Notes: generated by a model not told the origin, from the sequence alone. A DNA stretch of 64,000 nucleotides from Candidatus Zixiibacteriota bacterium (GCA_024278935.1 JAJRSF010000048.1:124001-188000), one strand, 5' to 3'; shown: positions 1 through 10,193, counted from the stretch's first letter. Translations and numbers: made by a program.

Positions 1-86
1 ACGTAATCAATAAACGACTGCATGTTTGAATTTTGCATACGTTCATCAGATGGTGTCCAGAGTAATTTTTGAGAATCTTGGGGCAA
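1..86 (-). CDS. Acetoacetyl-CoA synthetase, N-terminal fragment (runs off the left edge)
   Basis: Reading leftward from a TTG at 84-86, the frame is open to the window edge and encodes a peptide containing LLWTPSDERMQNSNMQSFI, which resembles the N-terminus of acetoacetate-CoA ligases. A GGAGA sequence lies about 7 bases before the TTG, and the TTG is only 12 bases after the stop of the upstream gene. The first in-frame ATG falls inside the recognisable N-terminal motif, so TTG is the better start. The enzyme would activate acetoacetate to acetoacetyl-CoA. Acetoacetate is a product of fumarylacetoacetate hydrolase, encoded two genes upstream, so this gene fits as the last step of the tyrosine catabolic operon. 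Only about 28 residues are visible. Confidence 0.75.
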   Translation of the reverse strand, partial: MPQDSQKLLWTPSDERMQNSNMQSFIDY

Positions 87-98
87 GATGGTTCTCCG

Positions 99-1085
99 TT
101 AGTTGAGAATGAGTCTGCTTGCAAGTAGTGCGTGTATGGCAAAAGTCACATCGTTTTGCTCTAGTGCTTTTTTGGCAGCGATTTCAATAATACGCATGCT
201 ATTTTCTTTGTCACTTTCAGTAAGAGAAAGAGCCGCAGAAAAAATCTTATGCGGATCATTTTCTTTTAAGATTTGCGGAATCTCCAGTGGTTTAATACCA
301 ATGTTTTTATAGGATGTTATAAAAGTTTGCAGTTCACTTTCAGTAGGTAACTTTTCAATATTGCCTAACTGACCCAAATCGTTCCCGGTTAAAGTTTTTG
401 AATGTTTGATAAATTCAGGAAGCTGGTCAATGCCGATACCTTTGGTTGCAATAGGTTTTTCGATTTCAAAAATAGCATTGTCAAAAGCTTTTGAATAATA
501 ATTCGCAGAGTTTCGTCCGACCAGTCGAATAAGGTTCGGCTCGATAACACCATCTTGCAAAACTGCTTCATCAAAATGAATTTTCACAACTTCGCACACA
601 ACGAGATTACCCGAACCGTTTTTTTCTCCAAGCGGAATTATCTGTTGTACTTTACACTCCATCTGAAATGGAGATTCCGCCACTCGCATAGGTTGCACCA
701 AATCGGATTTAATCGGAGTCAAACCGGATTTAACGAATTCATCAACAGATGAATCATACTCTGTTGATGCTAAACTGACTTGTTGAATAATTTCATACGA
801 AACCGCCTGCACAACGCACTCTTTAATCTTCTGCAAATTGTTCAGTGTATCTTTTGTTGTTCCATCACGACCCCGACGGGCAGGGGAGAAAACAACAATC
901 GGCGGGTTGGCGCCAAAGGCATTATAAAAAGAAAATGGCGAAAGATTATTAAAGCCATCTTCTGAAATTGTCGAAACCAATGCGATCGGTCTTGGAGTCA
1001 CACCACCCAAAAGAAGTTTATGCACTTCCTGCAGCGATGCTTCTTTCGGGTCAACAGATATGAAAGTTTTATTATCAGATTTCAT
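99..1085 (-). CDS. Flavin reductase-like FMN-binding protein with C-terminal extension
   Basis: A 328-residue protein. Residues about 20-210 match the flavin reductase-like (DIM6/NTAB, split-barrel) family: a TPRPIALVSTISEDG stretch and NLSPFSFYNAFGANPP are typical of the FMN-binding fold. The remaining ~115 residues are predicted largely helical, are not part of the usual domain, and I do not recognise them. The gene starts 6 bases after the fumarylacetoacetate hydrolase gene ends and is followed closely by acetoacetyl-CoA synthetase, so it is part of the tyrosine catabolism operon. Its role there is unknown. Homologues often sit beside aromatic-degradation genes, where a reductase or an FMN-dependent side reaction is possible. 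Start ATG at 1083-1085 is well supported by operon spacing. Confidence 0.72.
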   Translation of the reverse strand: MKSDNKTFISVDPKEASLQEVHKLLLGGVTPRPIALVSTISEDGFNNLSPFSFYNAFGANPPIVVFSPARRGRDGTTKDTLNNLQKIKECVVQAVSYEIIQQVSLASTEYDSSVDEFVKSGLTPIKSDLVQPMRVAESPFQMECKVQQIIPLGEKNGSGNLVVCEVVKIHFDEAVLQDGVIEPNLIRLVGRNSANYYSKAFDNAIFEIEKPIATKGIGIDQLPEFIKHSKTLTGNDLGQLGNIEKLPTESELQTFITSYKNIGIKPLEIPQILKENDPHKIFSAALSLTESDKENSMRIIEIAAKKALEQNDVTFAIHALLASRLILN

Positions 1086-1091
1086 AAATGG

Positions 1092-2105
1092 CTAAGCTTG
1101 TTTTTTCTTAGCTAAAATTGAATTACTTTCTTTAGACTTAACCATTTTATTAGAAAGTTTTCCGAGACCATCTATCGTCATATCAATCGTGTCACCATCC
1201 TGTAGCCATATCGGCGTATGCTCTTCGCCTTTTGCTTTTGCTTCAAGAGTCCATGTGCCATTCAACTCAAGATAACAACCGGTGCCGACAGTTCCCGAAC
1301 CGATAACATCACCGGGATAAATTTCAGTACCATATGATGCCCGTTCTAAAATTTCAGCAAAAGTCCAGTTCATATCTTTCATACAACCTTCAGAGACCTG
1401 TTTGCCATTGTGGAACGCTTTCATTTTCAAATCAAACTTATAACCAAATTCAGTCTCAATTTTGTACTGTTCTAACTCGTCGGGTGTAACCATCCAAGGA
1501 CCTATTACTGTTGCAAAATCTTTTCCTTTGGCAGGACCTAAATTAAGTTTCATCTCTTCCATTTGCAGTACACGTGCTGAAAGATCATTCATAATTGTAT
1601 AACCGGCGATATATTGGTCAGCATCTTTGGCAGAAATGTTTTTGCCACGTTTCCCAACAATGATTGCGGCTTCAAGTTCGAAATCAAGTTTATGCATATG
1701 GTCATCCTCGACCAACACATTACCTTCACCATAGATTGCATTATGATTGGTGAAATAAAATATCGGGTACTGATCAAACTCAGGAATCATTTCAACGCCA
1801 CGGTTCCGACGAGCGGTCGCAACATGCTGACGAAACGCGTAAGCATCTCTACATGATGGCGGGTTCGGAATAGGGGCGAGCATTGTAACTTTATCTGCAG
1901 TGATAGAAGTGGTACCTGCTTTGATTGCAGCTTCAACTTTACGGGCAGCATCCATACCGGCATCTTCAAGCCAGAGTAATTCAAGCATTGAAGTCGGTAC
2001 TTGCTGATCAATTGCTTTGCCATTTTCTGCTAAGTCATAAATTTTATTATCAATAGATAATCCAACACGTACTTCTTGATCTTTTAAAAATGATACAAAT
2101 TTCAT
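1092..2105 (-). CDS. fahA: Fumarylacetoacetate hydrolase
   Basis: A 337-residue fumarylacetoacetase of the shorter bacterial type. It cleaves 4-fumarylacetoacetate to fumarate and acetoacetate, the last ring-derived step of tyrosine catabolism. Visible family motifs: SCRDAYAFRQHVATARRNRG near residue 85, the metal-binding acidic cluster LDFELEAAIIVG near 140, and YTIMNDLSAR near 170, followed by KGKDFATVIGPWMVTPDE. It lies between the aminotransferase gene (14 bases upstream) and the flavin-reductase-like gene. Maleylacetoacetate isomerase, which normally makes its substrate from the homogentisate dioxygenase product, is not encoded in the visible part of the cluster. It is either elsewhere or replaced by spontaneous or glutathione-type isomerisation. 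Confidence 0.9.
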   Translation of the reverse strand: MKFVSFLKDQEVRVGLSIDNKIYDLAENGKAIDQQVPTSMLELLWLEDAGMDAARKVEAAIKAGTTSITADKVTMLAPIPNPPSCRDAYAFRQHVATARRNRGVEMIPEFDQYPIFYFTNHNAIYGEGNVLVEDDHMHKLDFELEAAIIVGKRGKNISAKDADQYIAGYTIMNDLSARVLQMEEMKLNLGPAKGKDFATVIGPWMVTPDELEQYKIETEFGYKFDLKMKAFHNGKQVSEGCMKDMNWTFAEILERASYGTEIYPGDVIGSGTVGTGCYLELNGTWTLEAKAKGEEHTPIWLQDGDTIDMTIDGLGKLSNKMVKSKESNSILAKKKQA

Positions 2106-2119
2106 TTATCTAAATCCTT

Positions 2120-3244
2120 TTATTGTTCAACTTTTTCTTTTTGATTGTCGCAAAGAGAATTATACACGTTCGCCATAACCTCTAATGCAAATTTTGTTTC
2201 ATCTATCGTTCCAGAATTTATTCGAACACCATTTGCGATTCCAAATGTATCTACATGACGTAAAATCAATCCTTGGTTCATACAACTTTCGGTGAACTCT
2301 TTGGCAAACTTTTCAGTCGGCATCAGTGCTAGTATAAAATTCGCCGATGTCGGAACTTGCTTAATCCCGATTTTTTCTAATCCCTCTTTAAGCATTGCGA
2401 GAGAATTTTTATTCAACTCTTTTGTCTTAGTTAAAAACTCATCATCATCCAAAGCAGCAATTGCACCTTGTTGTGCGAGTAAGTTTGGCTCAAACGGAAG
2501 TTTCACTTTATACAATGATTCAATAACTTCATCAGGTCCAACCGCAAAACCAACTCGTAATCCACCTAGCCCATATGCTTTAGAAAGTGTCCGAGTTACA
2601 ACCATGTTGTCGTAATCGTAACGAATACCATTTGGGTAATTCGGATTGTCATCGGCATAGGTTGTGTACGCTTCATCGAGAATGACCATGATATGTTCAG
2701 GAACTTTCGCCATGAACGCCTCAAACTCATCCCGCTCAAACATCGTACCAGTCGGATTGTTTGGATTGGCAAGATATATCATAACTGTTTTATCGGTAAT
2801 CGCATTGTAAATCGCATCTAAGTCAAACGTATACTCTTTAAGTGGAACCGTGATAAGTTTGCGTCCATATTTCCGAATCGAAACATAGATACCAATAAAT
2901 GTACCTTCCGATGTCAAAATTTCATCCGACTCAGTCGTGAACGCATTTACAATATATGCAAGAAGTGAATCGGTGCCGTGTCCACAAATGACATGGTTCT
3001 GCTGCACATTATACTTATTGGCAATCGCCATCACTAAGTCATGCGAAAGAGGATCGGTGTATCGGTTCAAACCGCCCAAAGCTTTTTGAATTGCATCAAC
3101 TGCTTTTGGTGATGGACCCAGCGGGTTTTCATTTGAAGCGAGCTTAACAATTTTCGTCAGCTTTTGTTCACGAGCAAGTTCCGAAATCGGTTTACCCGCT
3201 TTATACTGTTTTAATTTTTTTACAAATTGTGGAATCTTAATCAT
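2120..3244 (-). CDS. HisC-like class I/II aminotransferase (probably aromatic amino acid aminotransferase)
   Basis: A 374-residue PLP-dependent aminotransferase of the histidinol-phosphate aminotransferase family. LASNENPLGPSPKAVDAI near residue 36, YLANPNNPTGT near 158, VILDEAY near 188 and the PLP-lysine motif TLSKAYGLGGLRVGFAVG near 220 are all present. HisC-like enzymes often accept phenylalanine and tyrosine. Position between homogentisate dioxygenase and fumarylacetoacetate hydrolase suggests that here it converts tyrosine to 4-hydroxyphenylpyruvate, the HPPD substrate. No other histidine biosynthesis gene is in the window. Substrate choice is inferred from context, so a true HisC cannot be excluded. 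Confidence 0.82.
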   Translation of the reverse strand: MIKIPQFVKKLKQYKAGKPISELAREQKLTKIVKLASNENPLGPSPKAVDAIQKALGGLNRYTDPLSHDLVMAIANKYNVQQNHVICGHGTDSLLAYIVNAFTTESDEILTSEGTFIGIYVSIRKYGRKLITVPLKEYTFDLDAIYNAITDKTVMIYLANPNNPTGTMFERDEFEAFMAKVPEHIMVILDEAYTTYADDNPNYPNGIRYDYDNMVVTRTLSKAYGLGGLRVGFAVGPDEVIESLYKVKLPFEPNLLAQQGAIAALDDDEFLTKTKELNKNSLAMLKEGLEKIGIKQVPTSANFILALMPTEKFAKEFTESCMNQGLILRHVDTFGIANGVRINSGTIDETKFALEVMANVYNSLCDNQKEKVEQ

Positions 3245-3262
3245 TTTAGTTTAAACACTTTC

Positions 3263-4423
3263 TTATTCTAACCAAGACTGTGCGTAGTCTTTGTCGATAG
3301 TATCTTTAACATTTGTAGTCGGAGCAAGCGGGGCATACGTGTCAATCATAACTGCCCATTCGTTTGTCTCTTTTGCTCCAACAGAATCTTCAGTTCTTCC
3401 CGGTTGTGGACCATGAGGCAGACCACCCGGATGAAGAGTGAAAGACCCTTCACGAATTCCTTTGCGAGACATAAAGTCACCCTCAACATAATACAGAACT
3501 TCATCGGAATCAATGTTCGAATGAAAATATGGTGCAGGAATTGCGGAGTCATGGAAATCGTACAAGCGAGGGACAAAATTACAAATAATAAATCCGCCGG
3601 TCACAAAAGCAAGATGTATAGGTGGCGGCAGATGAATCCGCCCTACTTTTGGATGGTAATCTTTTATGTTAAAAGCAAACGGATACAAGTAGCCATCCCA
3701 GCCTACAACACCAAACGGATGGTTGGGAACAATATGTTAAAAGTATCTTTCTTTTGCTTTTACAATAATCCGAAACTCACCAGTCTCAATATTTGGTTCC
3801 ATATATGCAGGCGGACGGAAATCACGTTCGCAATACGGAGCATGTTCTTCCATCTGTCCATATGCGTTTTTATAATGATTTGGTAATTCGTAAGCAGTAT
3901 CTGATTCAATTATGAGGAGTCTATTGTTATTAAAATTATCAAACTTCATCTGGTAAGTTGTCGCACGTGGGATAATAAGTTGGTCACCTTCACTGAATTT
4001 TATCTTACCAAAATGTGAAAGCAAAACACCAGAACCATGATGGATGAAAATATATTCGGCACCCAATGCGTTACGATAAAAATCATCTGTATCTTCGGTT
4101 ACATGGGCAGTTGATATTTTACAGCTTGGGTTTACAAAATATTCATCACGGCTTCCAATATAATTTCCACCTGATTTTTTGTTGGCAGAGAAACAATGAT
4201 AATACAATACCGGTGCTTCAGCCCATGACGTTTCTTTATGCATCGAAATCTCTTTGACAGATTTTACTGCTGTCGGAAGATGATGATGATAGACGTTCGA
4301 GTAAACACCGGAGAACCCTTTTGAAGAGATCAGCTCTTCACGATAAAGTCATTTTCCGTCAGGTTTATAAAAAGTGGTATGTTTTACCCGTGGGATTTCA
4401 CCCAATTTATGATAGAAAGGCAT
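3263..4423 (-). pseudogene. hmgA: Homogentisate 1,2-dioxygenase, frame interrupted by two in-frame stops
   Basis: Read from ATG at 4421-4423, one frame of 386 codons runs to a TAA at 3263, but codon 25 is TGA and codon 229 is TAA. There is no frameshift. The encoded pieces (codons 1-24, 26-228, 230-386) form a complete short-type homogentisate dioxygenase: MPFYHKLGEIP at the N-terminus, HPFGVVGWDGYLYPFAFNI in the centre with the catalytic His, then the Fe-ligand regions YFHSNIDSDEVLYYVEG and LHPGGLPHGPQPG. The enzyme opens homogentisate to maleylacetoacetate. The rest of the sequence looks under selection and its flanking pathway genes are intact. So either the stops are recent, or they are sequence errors, or they are read through. 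Translation could also restart at internal ATGs, giving pieces of about 168 and 141 residues. Confidence 0.85.
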
Positions 4424-4450
4424 AATAGTTCCTTTATCTAATACTTTGTT

Positions 4451-5590
4451 TTAACAAGGAGGCATCAGCTCTTCGGCTGTTTTATCTAAGTTGCCTCGTA
4501 ACTTTTGGTCAAGTTCAATAGACTCAAAGAGTGCTTGGAAATTTCCTTTTCCAAATCCTTTGGCTCCATCTACACGCTGAATAAACTCAAAGAAAAATGT
4601 AGGACGGTCTCCGATAGGTTTTGTAAATAACTGCAGCAAATATCCTTCTGATTCATTATCACAAAGAATATGTTCTCTTTGTAAATCATCAATATTTTCT
4701 TTAATATGCAAATCTTCACGCTCGCGAAGTGCATCATAATATGTTGAAGGAATTTCTAAGAATTCTACACCGTTTTTGCGAAGTGCCGAAATTGTTTTGA
4801 CAATATTTCTGGTCTGAATTGCTATATGCTGAACACCGGAACCATAATACTGTTCAATATATTCTTCAATTTGTGATTTTTTTAGACCGGTGTGTGGTTC
4901 GTTAATTGGATTTTTAATTTTAAAATCAGCCGAACGAACTACTTTGGAAAGAAGAGCGGAATACTTTGTCCCAATATCACCCGCTTTAAAATCAACAAAC
5001 GTTTCAAAATTCATAGTTTTGTTAAAATAACTTGCCCAGATATTCATTTCGTTTTCACGAACATTACCAACGATATGGTCAACACCCATAATCGCAGTAT
5101 CTTCACATTCAATATTGATTTTTTGCCGTGGTTCACACAACCCGGGTCTGAAAATATGTTTATACTTATCTCGGTTGACATAGACCAACTCGGTATCATC
5201 ATATAAACGGATAGCAGCTTCTTCAACATAACCGTTATGATCTTCAAGTTTATGCGGACGTTCAACCATGATAGCACCATTTTGAGTAGCATAGTTAAAA
5301 GCAGTCTCAACATTGTCGACTTCGACCGACCATCTTTTGACACCATCACCATGCAGATTTACAAAACTGGAAATCTCAAAAGTGCTTGGTTGTACAGCCG
5401 ATGTAATAACAAATTTCAAATTATCTTTTGTCAGGTAATATGAAATACGATCTCGTATTCCGGTCTCTGGTCCGGCAAATCCGGTTATTTTCATTCCCAG
5501 TGCTTTTGCATACCAATATGCGACCATTTTTGAAGAGCCGACATAAAACTCTATAAAATCATATCCTCTAATTCCAAGGACATTTGACAT
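4451..5590 (-). CDS. hpd: 4-hydroxyphenylpyruvate dioxygenase
   Basis: A 379-residue non-haem iron dioxygenase that converts 4-hydroxyphenylpyruvate to homogentisate. It has the two vicinal-oxygen-chelate halves of the family. The Fe ligands sit in GVDHIVGNV, GVQHIAIQT and FFFEFIQRVDG, and the C-terminal KGFGKGNFQALFESIE motif is characteristic. I take the ATG at 5588-5590 (MSNVLGIRGYDF) because GGAGG lies 7 bases upstream. A longer in-frame start at 5650 would add 20 residues that do not look like the family and would overlap the promoter at 5631-5659. It is the first gene of the leftward tyrosine operon. Confidence 0.95.
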   Translation of the reverse strand: MSNVLGIRGYDFIEFYVGSSKMVAYWYAKALGMKITGFAGPETGIRDRISYYLTKDNLKFVITSAVQPSTFEISSFVNLHGDGVKRWSVEVDNVETAFNYATQNGAIMVERPHKLEDHNGYVEEAAIRLYDDTELVYVNRDKYKHIFRPGLCEPRQKINIECEDTAIMGVDHIVGNVRENEMNIWASYFNKTMNFETFVDFKAGDIGTKYSALLSKVVRSADFKIKNPINEPHTGLKKSQIEEYIEQYYGSGVQHIAIQTRNIVKTISALRKNGVEFLEIPSTYYDALREREDLHIKENIDDLQREHILCDNESEGYLLQLFTKPIGDRPTFFFEFIQRVDGAKGFGKGNFQALFESIELDQKLRGNLDKTAEELMPPC

Positions 5591-5630
5591 CTGTAACCTC
5601 CAATAAATCAGGTTTATTATTTCTTCTTTT

Positions 5631-5659
5631 ATTATACGTTGTCTAGACAAACATGTCTA
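5631..5659 (-). promoter_or_regulatory. Promoter of the tyrosine catabolism operon with palindromic operator in its spacer
   Basis: On the minus strand TAGACA (5654-5659) and TATAAT (5631-5636) are separated by exactly 17 bases. The spacer contains the perfect 12-base palindrome TTGTCTAGACAA (5639-5650). An overlapping inverted repeat TAGACA-AACA-TGTCTA covers 5644-5659. This is the layout expected for a repressor that occludes RNA polymerase. Transcription would start near 5624 and give a leader of about 34 bases with a good Shine-Dalgarno for hpd. The regulator is not in the window. Confidence 0.6.
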
Positions 5660-5816
5660 AAATTATATAATATACAGCTCCTAATGGCAACAGATTTATT
5701 AGTTATTTTAGATTAAATGGTGCGATGAACTCTATTTACTTTTAATTACTACCTGTGAGGCAAATGATGACAGGAATTGTTCGGTTTTTTGGACTAAAAA
5801 AAGAATATTGAACAAA

Positions 5817-5844
5817 TTGACTTTTTTCTAAAATGTGATATTTT
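5817..5844 (+). promoter_or_regulatory. sigma70-type promoter, probably leaderless start of the sensor kinase mRNA
   Basis: TTGACT (5817-5822), a 16-base spacer and TATTTT (5839-5844) end 6 bases before the ATG at 5851, so transcription would begin at or next to the A of the start codon. No Shine-Dalgarno is present. The same geometry recurs at 20284, 22387, 33146 and 55371. Confidence 0.5.
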
Positions 5845-5850
5845 AAGACT

Positions 5851-8800
5851 ATGCTAATCTTCTATATATCTTTAATATCGCTAAACATATCGCTGATGAT
5901 GACTTATTTTGAAAACCCAATCATTTTAAGCTTATCTCTGAGATCATTCCCGCCATTGGCTATTGTCGTAATGCTAATAATAGCTATTCTCATAATAACT
6001 ATCATCAAATATAGAAGAGTTGTATTAGATTACAAATATAAAGAAAATCATATTAAAGCAATGCTTGACTCAACACCGGATCTTAAATTTATTCTTTCAA
6101 GAGATGGTACATTTCTTGACTTCCACACACATGACAGCTCGCTTCTTTATATCCCCCCTGATGGCATCATCGGAAAAAATATTAAAGAATTAATTCCGGA
6201 AATTTCCGAGAGATTTATGCAGGCTATTGAGAATTCATTTCATGTTGATAAAGCACAAGAGATTGAGTATGAACTGAATATGAATGGTACGATGAACCAA
6301 TATCGAACACGCATCATTCAATTAAGTGAAAATAAAGTATTGGCTGTTGTTGCGAATATTTCTGAGAATGAAATAACGGAAAAATTACTTAAAGAAAGCG
6401 TAGCACGATACCGTGGACTCATAGAATCTCAATCTGATCTGGTTGTTCGGGTTGATAAGGATGGTCGTTTTACTTTTGTAAACAATGCCTATTGTGAAAT
6501 GTTCGGTAAAACAAAAGATGAACTGATTGGAAAAACATTCATGCCATTAGTTCATGAGGATGATATCGAACATACCCTAAAAGAAATGGAAAAAATGAAT
6601 GTCCCGCCATTTCGGGCAGTTCTTGAACAAAGAGCGATGACAAAAAATGGTTGGCGATGGTTGGCATGGGAAGATAATGCAATACTTGATGATAATGGTC
6701 AAGTCCTTGAGATTCAAGGTGTCGGTCGTGATGTCACCGATTACAAAAATACAATTTCTGCTTTAGAAGAAAGTAAGAAACTAAATGAAGCTATTATTAA
6801 ACATTCTCCAGTTGCAATTACTGTTCGGAGTAAATATGGGCAGTTGTTGTCAGCCAATAAAGCATGGCAAGATTATTGGAATATCAGCGATGAACAGATG
6901 CTTCGTTTTATCAACGATGAAAAAAAATCACTCCTCTTCGACGACCAAGATGAATACTTTTCATACTTAGGTGAATGGAAAAGTGAGGTCATCAAAATTT
7001 ATAAAGAGGGAGGACGTCTTCATATCCCGGAACTCAAAGGCGTTGGAGTTAAAAACCAAACAAAATATGCAACATCTTATTTTTATGCTATCAAAGATTC
7101 CAAAGGAAAGTCGACCGGGTTGTTACCCTCTCAGAAGATATTACAGAGAGCAAAAAATCTGTTATAGCCCTGGCGAGATCAGAAAAAATAAACAGAACAG
7201 TCATAGATCAATCACCTCTTGGTATGACTGTTCGAAATAAAAAAGGTCATCTGCTAACTTATAATAAAGCATGGAAATATCTTTGGCAATTGTCAGATGA
7301 AAATATCAATAAATATTTTACAGATAAAAGCAAATCGTTAAAATTTGATGAACGTGATGATTACCTTGGCAAATGGCAGGGAAAAGTTAAAGAGATATAT
7401 GAAAAAGGTGGCCAGCTTCATATTCCAACTATTGAGACCGTTGATCAAAATGGAGCTAAGCGATGGATCTCTCATTATTTCTATAGTATAAATGATGAAC
7501 AAGGAAATGTTGAACTCGTTGTTATTTTAACTGAAAATATCACCGAACGAATTGAAAGTACTATTGCATTAGAAAAATCCGAAGAATTAAAAAGAACAGT
7601 AATTGATCAATCTCCAATTGGAATAACAATTAGAGATAAGCAAGGTCAATTATTAACTTACAATAAAGCTTGGCAAAATATCTGGCAAATTAGCACTGAA
7701 AGAATAAATAATATTGTCCTAAAAAGGAAATCTCAAACTTTCGAACAGTATAGTGAATACTTGAAAGATTATGCAAGTGAAATCCAGAAAATTTATGAAA
7801 ATGGTGGACAGTATCGTACTCCAATTTTAGAAGCATTAAATTATGCTGGTGAAAAACATTGGATATCACATTATATGTATGCAATAATTAATAAAGATGA
7901 AGAAGTAGATATGGTTGTCAGCCTGACTGTTGACCATACCGAACAAAAAGAAGCTGAAATGGCTATGAGAGAGTCAGAAGAAAAATATCGTTCGCTGTTA
8001 TCCAATATTCCGGTAGGAGTTTTCCGAGCGACTCTAGACGGCAGTCCGATATCAATTAATAATGCGATGTGCCATATCTATGGATATGATTCTGTTGAAG
8101 AAATGATAAATGCAGGAGCTATACGTCATTATAAATACCCGGCTCAGCGTGATCAAATGATTGCTATTATGAAAGAAAAAGGTGCCGTTGAAGATTTTGA
8201 AATGGAAATGAAGAAAAAAGATGGCTCCCATCTCTGGGTTTCAGTCTCATTACAAGCTCACTATAATAAAAATTGTGAACTGGATTACTTTGACGGCACC
8301 AATGTTGATATTACCGAACGAAAAAAAGCAGAGATTGATCTTATTGCCTCTGAAATCAAACACCGTTCTTTAGTAAATAATATACCAGTCGGTATCTACA
8401 GGTCAACCGTCGATGGAAGACCTCTTTCATTAAACCCTGCTATGGCAACTATGTATGGCTATGATTCCACAGATGAAATGCTGCAAATAGATGTCAACGA
8501 TAATTATATAGATAGCTCTTTAAGAGATGAAATAATGAGTATGCTGAACAAAGATGACATTATTGAAAATCTGGAAAAACAATATAAGAAAAAAGATGGA
8601 TCTGTCATTTGGGTTTCGTCGACTCTCAAAGCAACACGAGATGAAGATAATAAAATAATATATTTTGATGGCATTGATATCGATATTACCGAACGTAAAA
8701 TTGCTGAATTCGCATTTAAACAAGAGAGAGAAACTCTCAATTCTATTATTGAATCTAATCCGTATCCGATTTGTCTTTTTACCAAAGATGGATTTTTTCA

Positions 8801-10193
8801 TAAAGGTAACAAATCTTATTATACATTGTTCGGAGTTATCCCTCCAAAAAATTATTGCCTTTTTGAAGATGTACAACTGGAAGAACAAGGATATCTAGAG
8901 CACCTAAAGATTGCCGTCGACCAAAAAAAATCTTTTGAATTTCCCGAAGTTGTTTATAATCCCTCGCTTTACAGTCCTGAATATCCAGATAAAGATTTGT
9001 ATTTAAAAACTAACCTGTTTACAATTTTCACTCCCGATAATGAAATTGAATTTATCGTTCTCATTTATCAAAATGTTACCGAACAACGACAGGCTATCTT
9101 AGCTTTAAAAGAATCTGAAGAAAAATTTAGAACTCTTGCTGAATATATTTCTGTTGGCGTCGTTATCTATCAGGATGAAAAATTAGTATATGTCAATCCT
9201 CAAGCGAAACTACTCACCGGATACACCGAAGAAGAAATGAAGCAGATGGATCCATGGGCTTTGTTTGACCCAAGCGTCAAAGATGAAATGCAGCAGCGTG
9301 GGGCAGATAGGTTTGCCGGGAAAGAAGTACCCAATAACTATGAACTTCCTCTTATAGATAAAAATGGTAAGAAAATTTGGGTATTTTATAGTGCTGCATT
9401 AGTTACGTATGATGGTAAGCCTGCAATTATTTCTACTGTTTTAGATATTACGGAAATGAGAGAAACACAATCTGAAATAAAAAGACTGGAACTAGAAAAA
9501 TATAACCAAGTAAAAGAAATCGCCGGTGGTGTTGCTCACGAAATTTATAATTCTTTGTTCCCGGCAAGCTCTTCAATTGAAGTGTTAAAACAACGCATTC
9601 ACTTACATACAGAAGATGATATTAAACGCAATGAAACTTTGCTGAACCTGACTGAATCATCTATAAGAAGAGCGGTCAATATGACTGAACTGGTTACAGA
9701 GTTCTCTAAACTGGATAATCAAGTGAAACCTGAAGAGTTAAATATCGCAGACTTTCTCAACAGATATCTGGTTGAGAACGAATCTTTACTAAACAATATA
9801 AATGTGAAAACTGACATCCCTGATAACCAGATACTTGCAATGAATACATTACATTTCCATTCACTTATGCACAACCTTATGATAAATGCTGTTGATGCTC
9901 TCAAAGATATCGATGATCCGAAAATTGAAATTAAGTCGACACTTGTTGGTAATATAATTACAATTCATTTTATAGATAATGGTGCAGGAATACCAAAAGA
10001 AATTGCCTTTAAAATTTTCGACTCTTTCTTCTCAACAAAACCATATACAGGCACCGGATTAGGACTCGCCATTTGTAAAAAAATCGTATCGTTGTATAAT
10101 GGGGCTATCAGCTACCAGCCATCATTTGACAATGGTGCACATTTTACTATATTACTAAAGACCTCAAACATTCAAACTGATACGCAGGAATAA
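5851..10193 (+). CDS. Membrane histidine kinase with about nine PAS domains (one-base frameshift near 7107)
   Basis: Two open segments (5851-7167 and one covering 7224-10193) join into one protein of about 1447 residues if one A is restored in GGAAAG at 7105-7110. The correct frame then runs through KVDRVVTLSEDITES. The N-terminus has two hydrophobic segments. About nine PAS domains follow, three of which are close tandem copies (HSPVAITVR, QSPLGMTVR, QSPIGITIR) and two more are a similar pair (NIPVGVFRATLDG, NIPVGIYRSTVDG). The kinase core has the H-box VAHEIYNSLFPA, N-box LMHNLMINAVDAL and G-boxes DNGAGIP and GTGLGLAICKKI. It overlaps the response regulator by one base, so the two are a pair. 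The signal is unknown. Confidence 0.85.

Noticed and set aside
5591-5650. Longer HPPD start at 5650
   Set aside because: The added 20 residues overlap the predicted -10 and operator. The ATG at 5590 has a proper GGAGG and begins where the family begins.
5764-5811. Short ORF upstream of the sensor kinase (ATG ATG ACA ... TGA)
   Set aside because: Only about 15 codons, no ribosome site, ends in TGA, and lies just before the kinase promoter. No evidence of coding.
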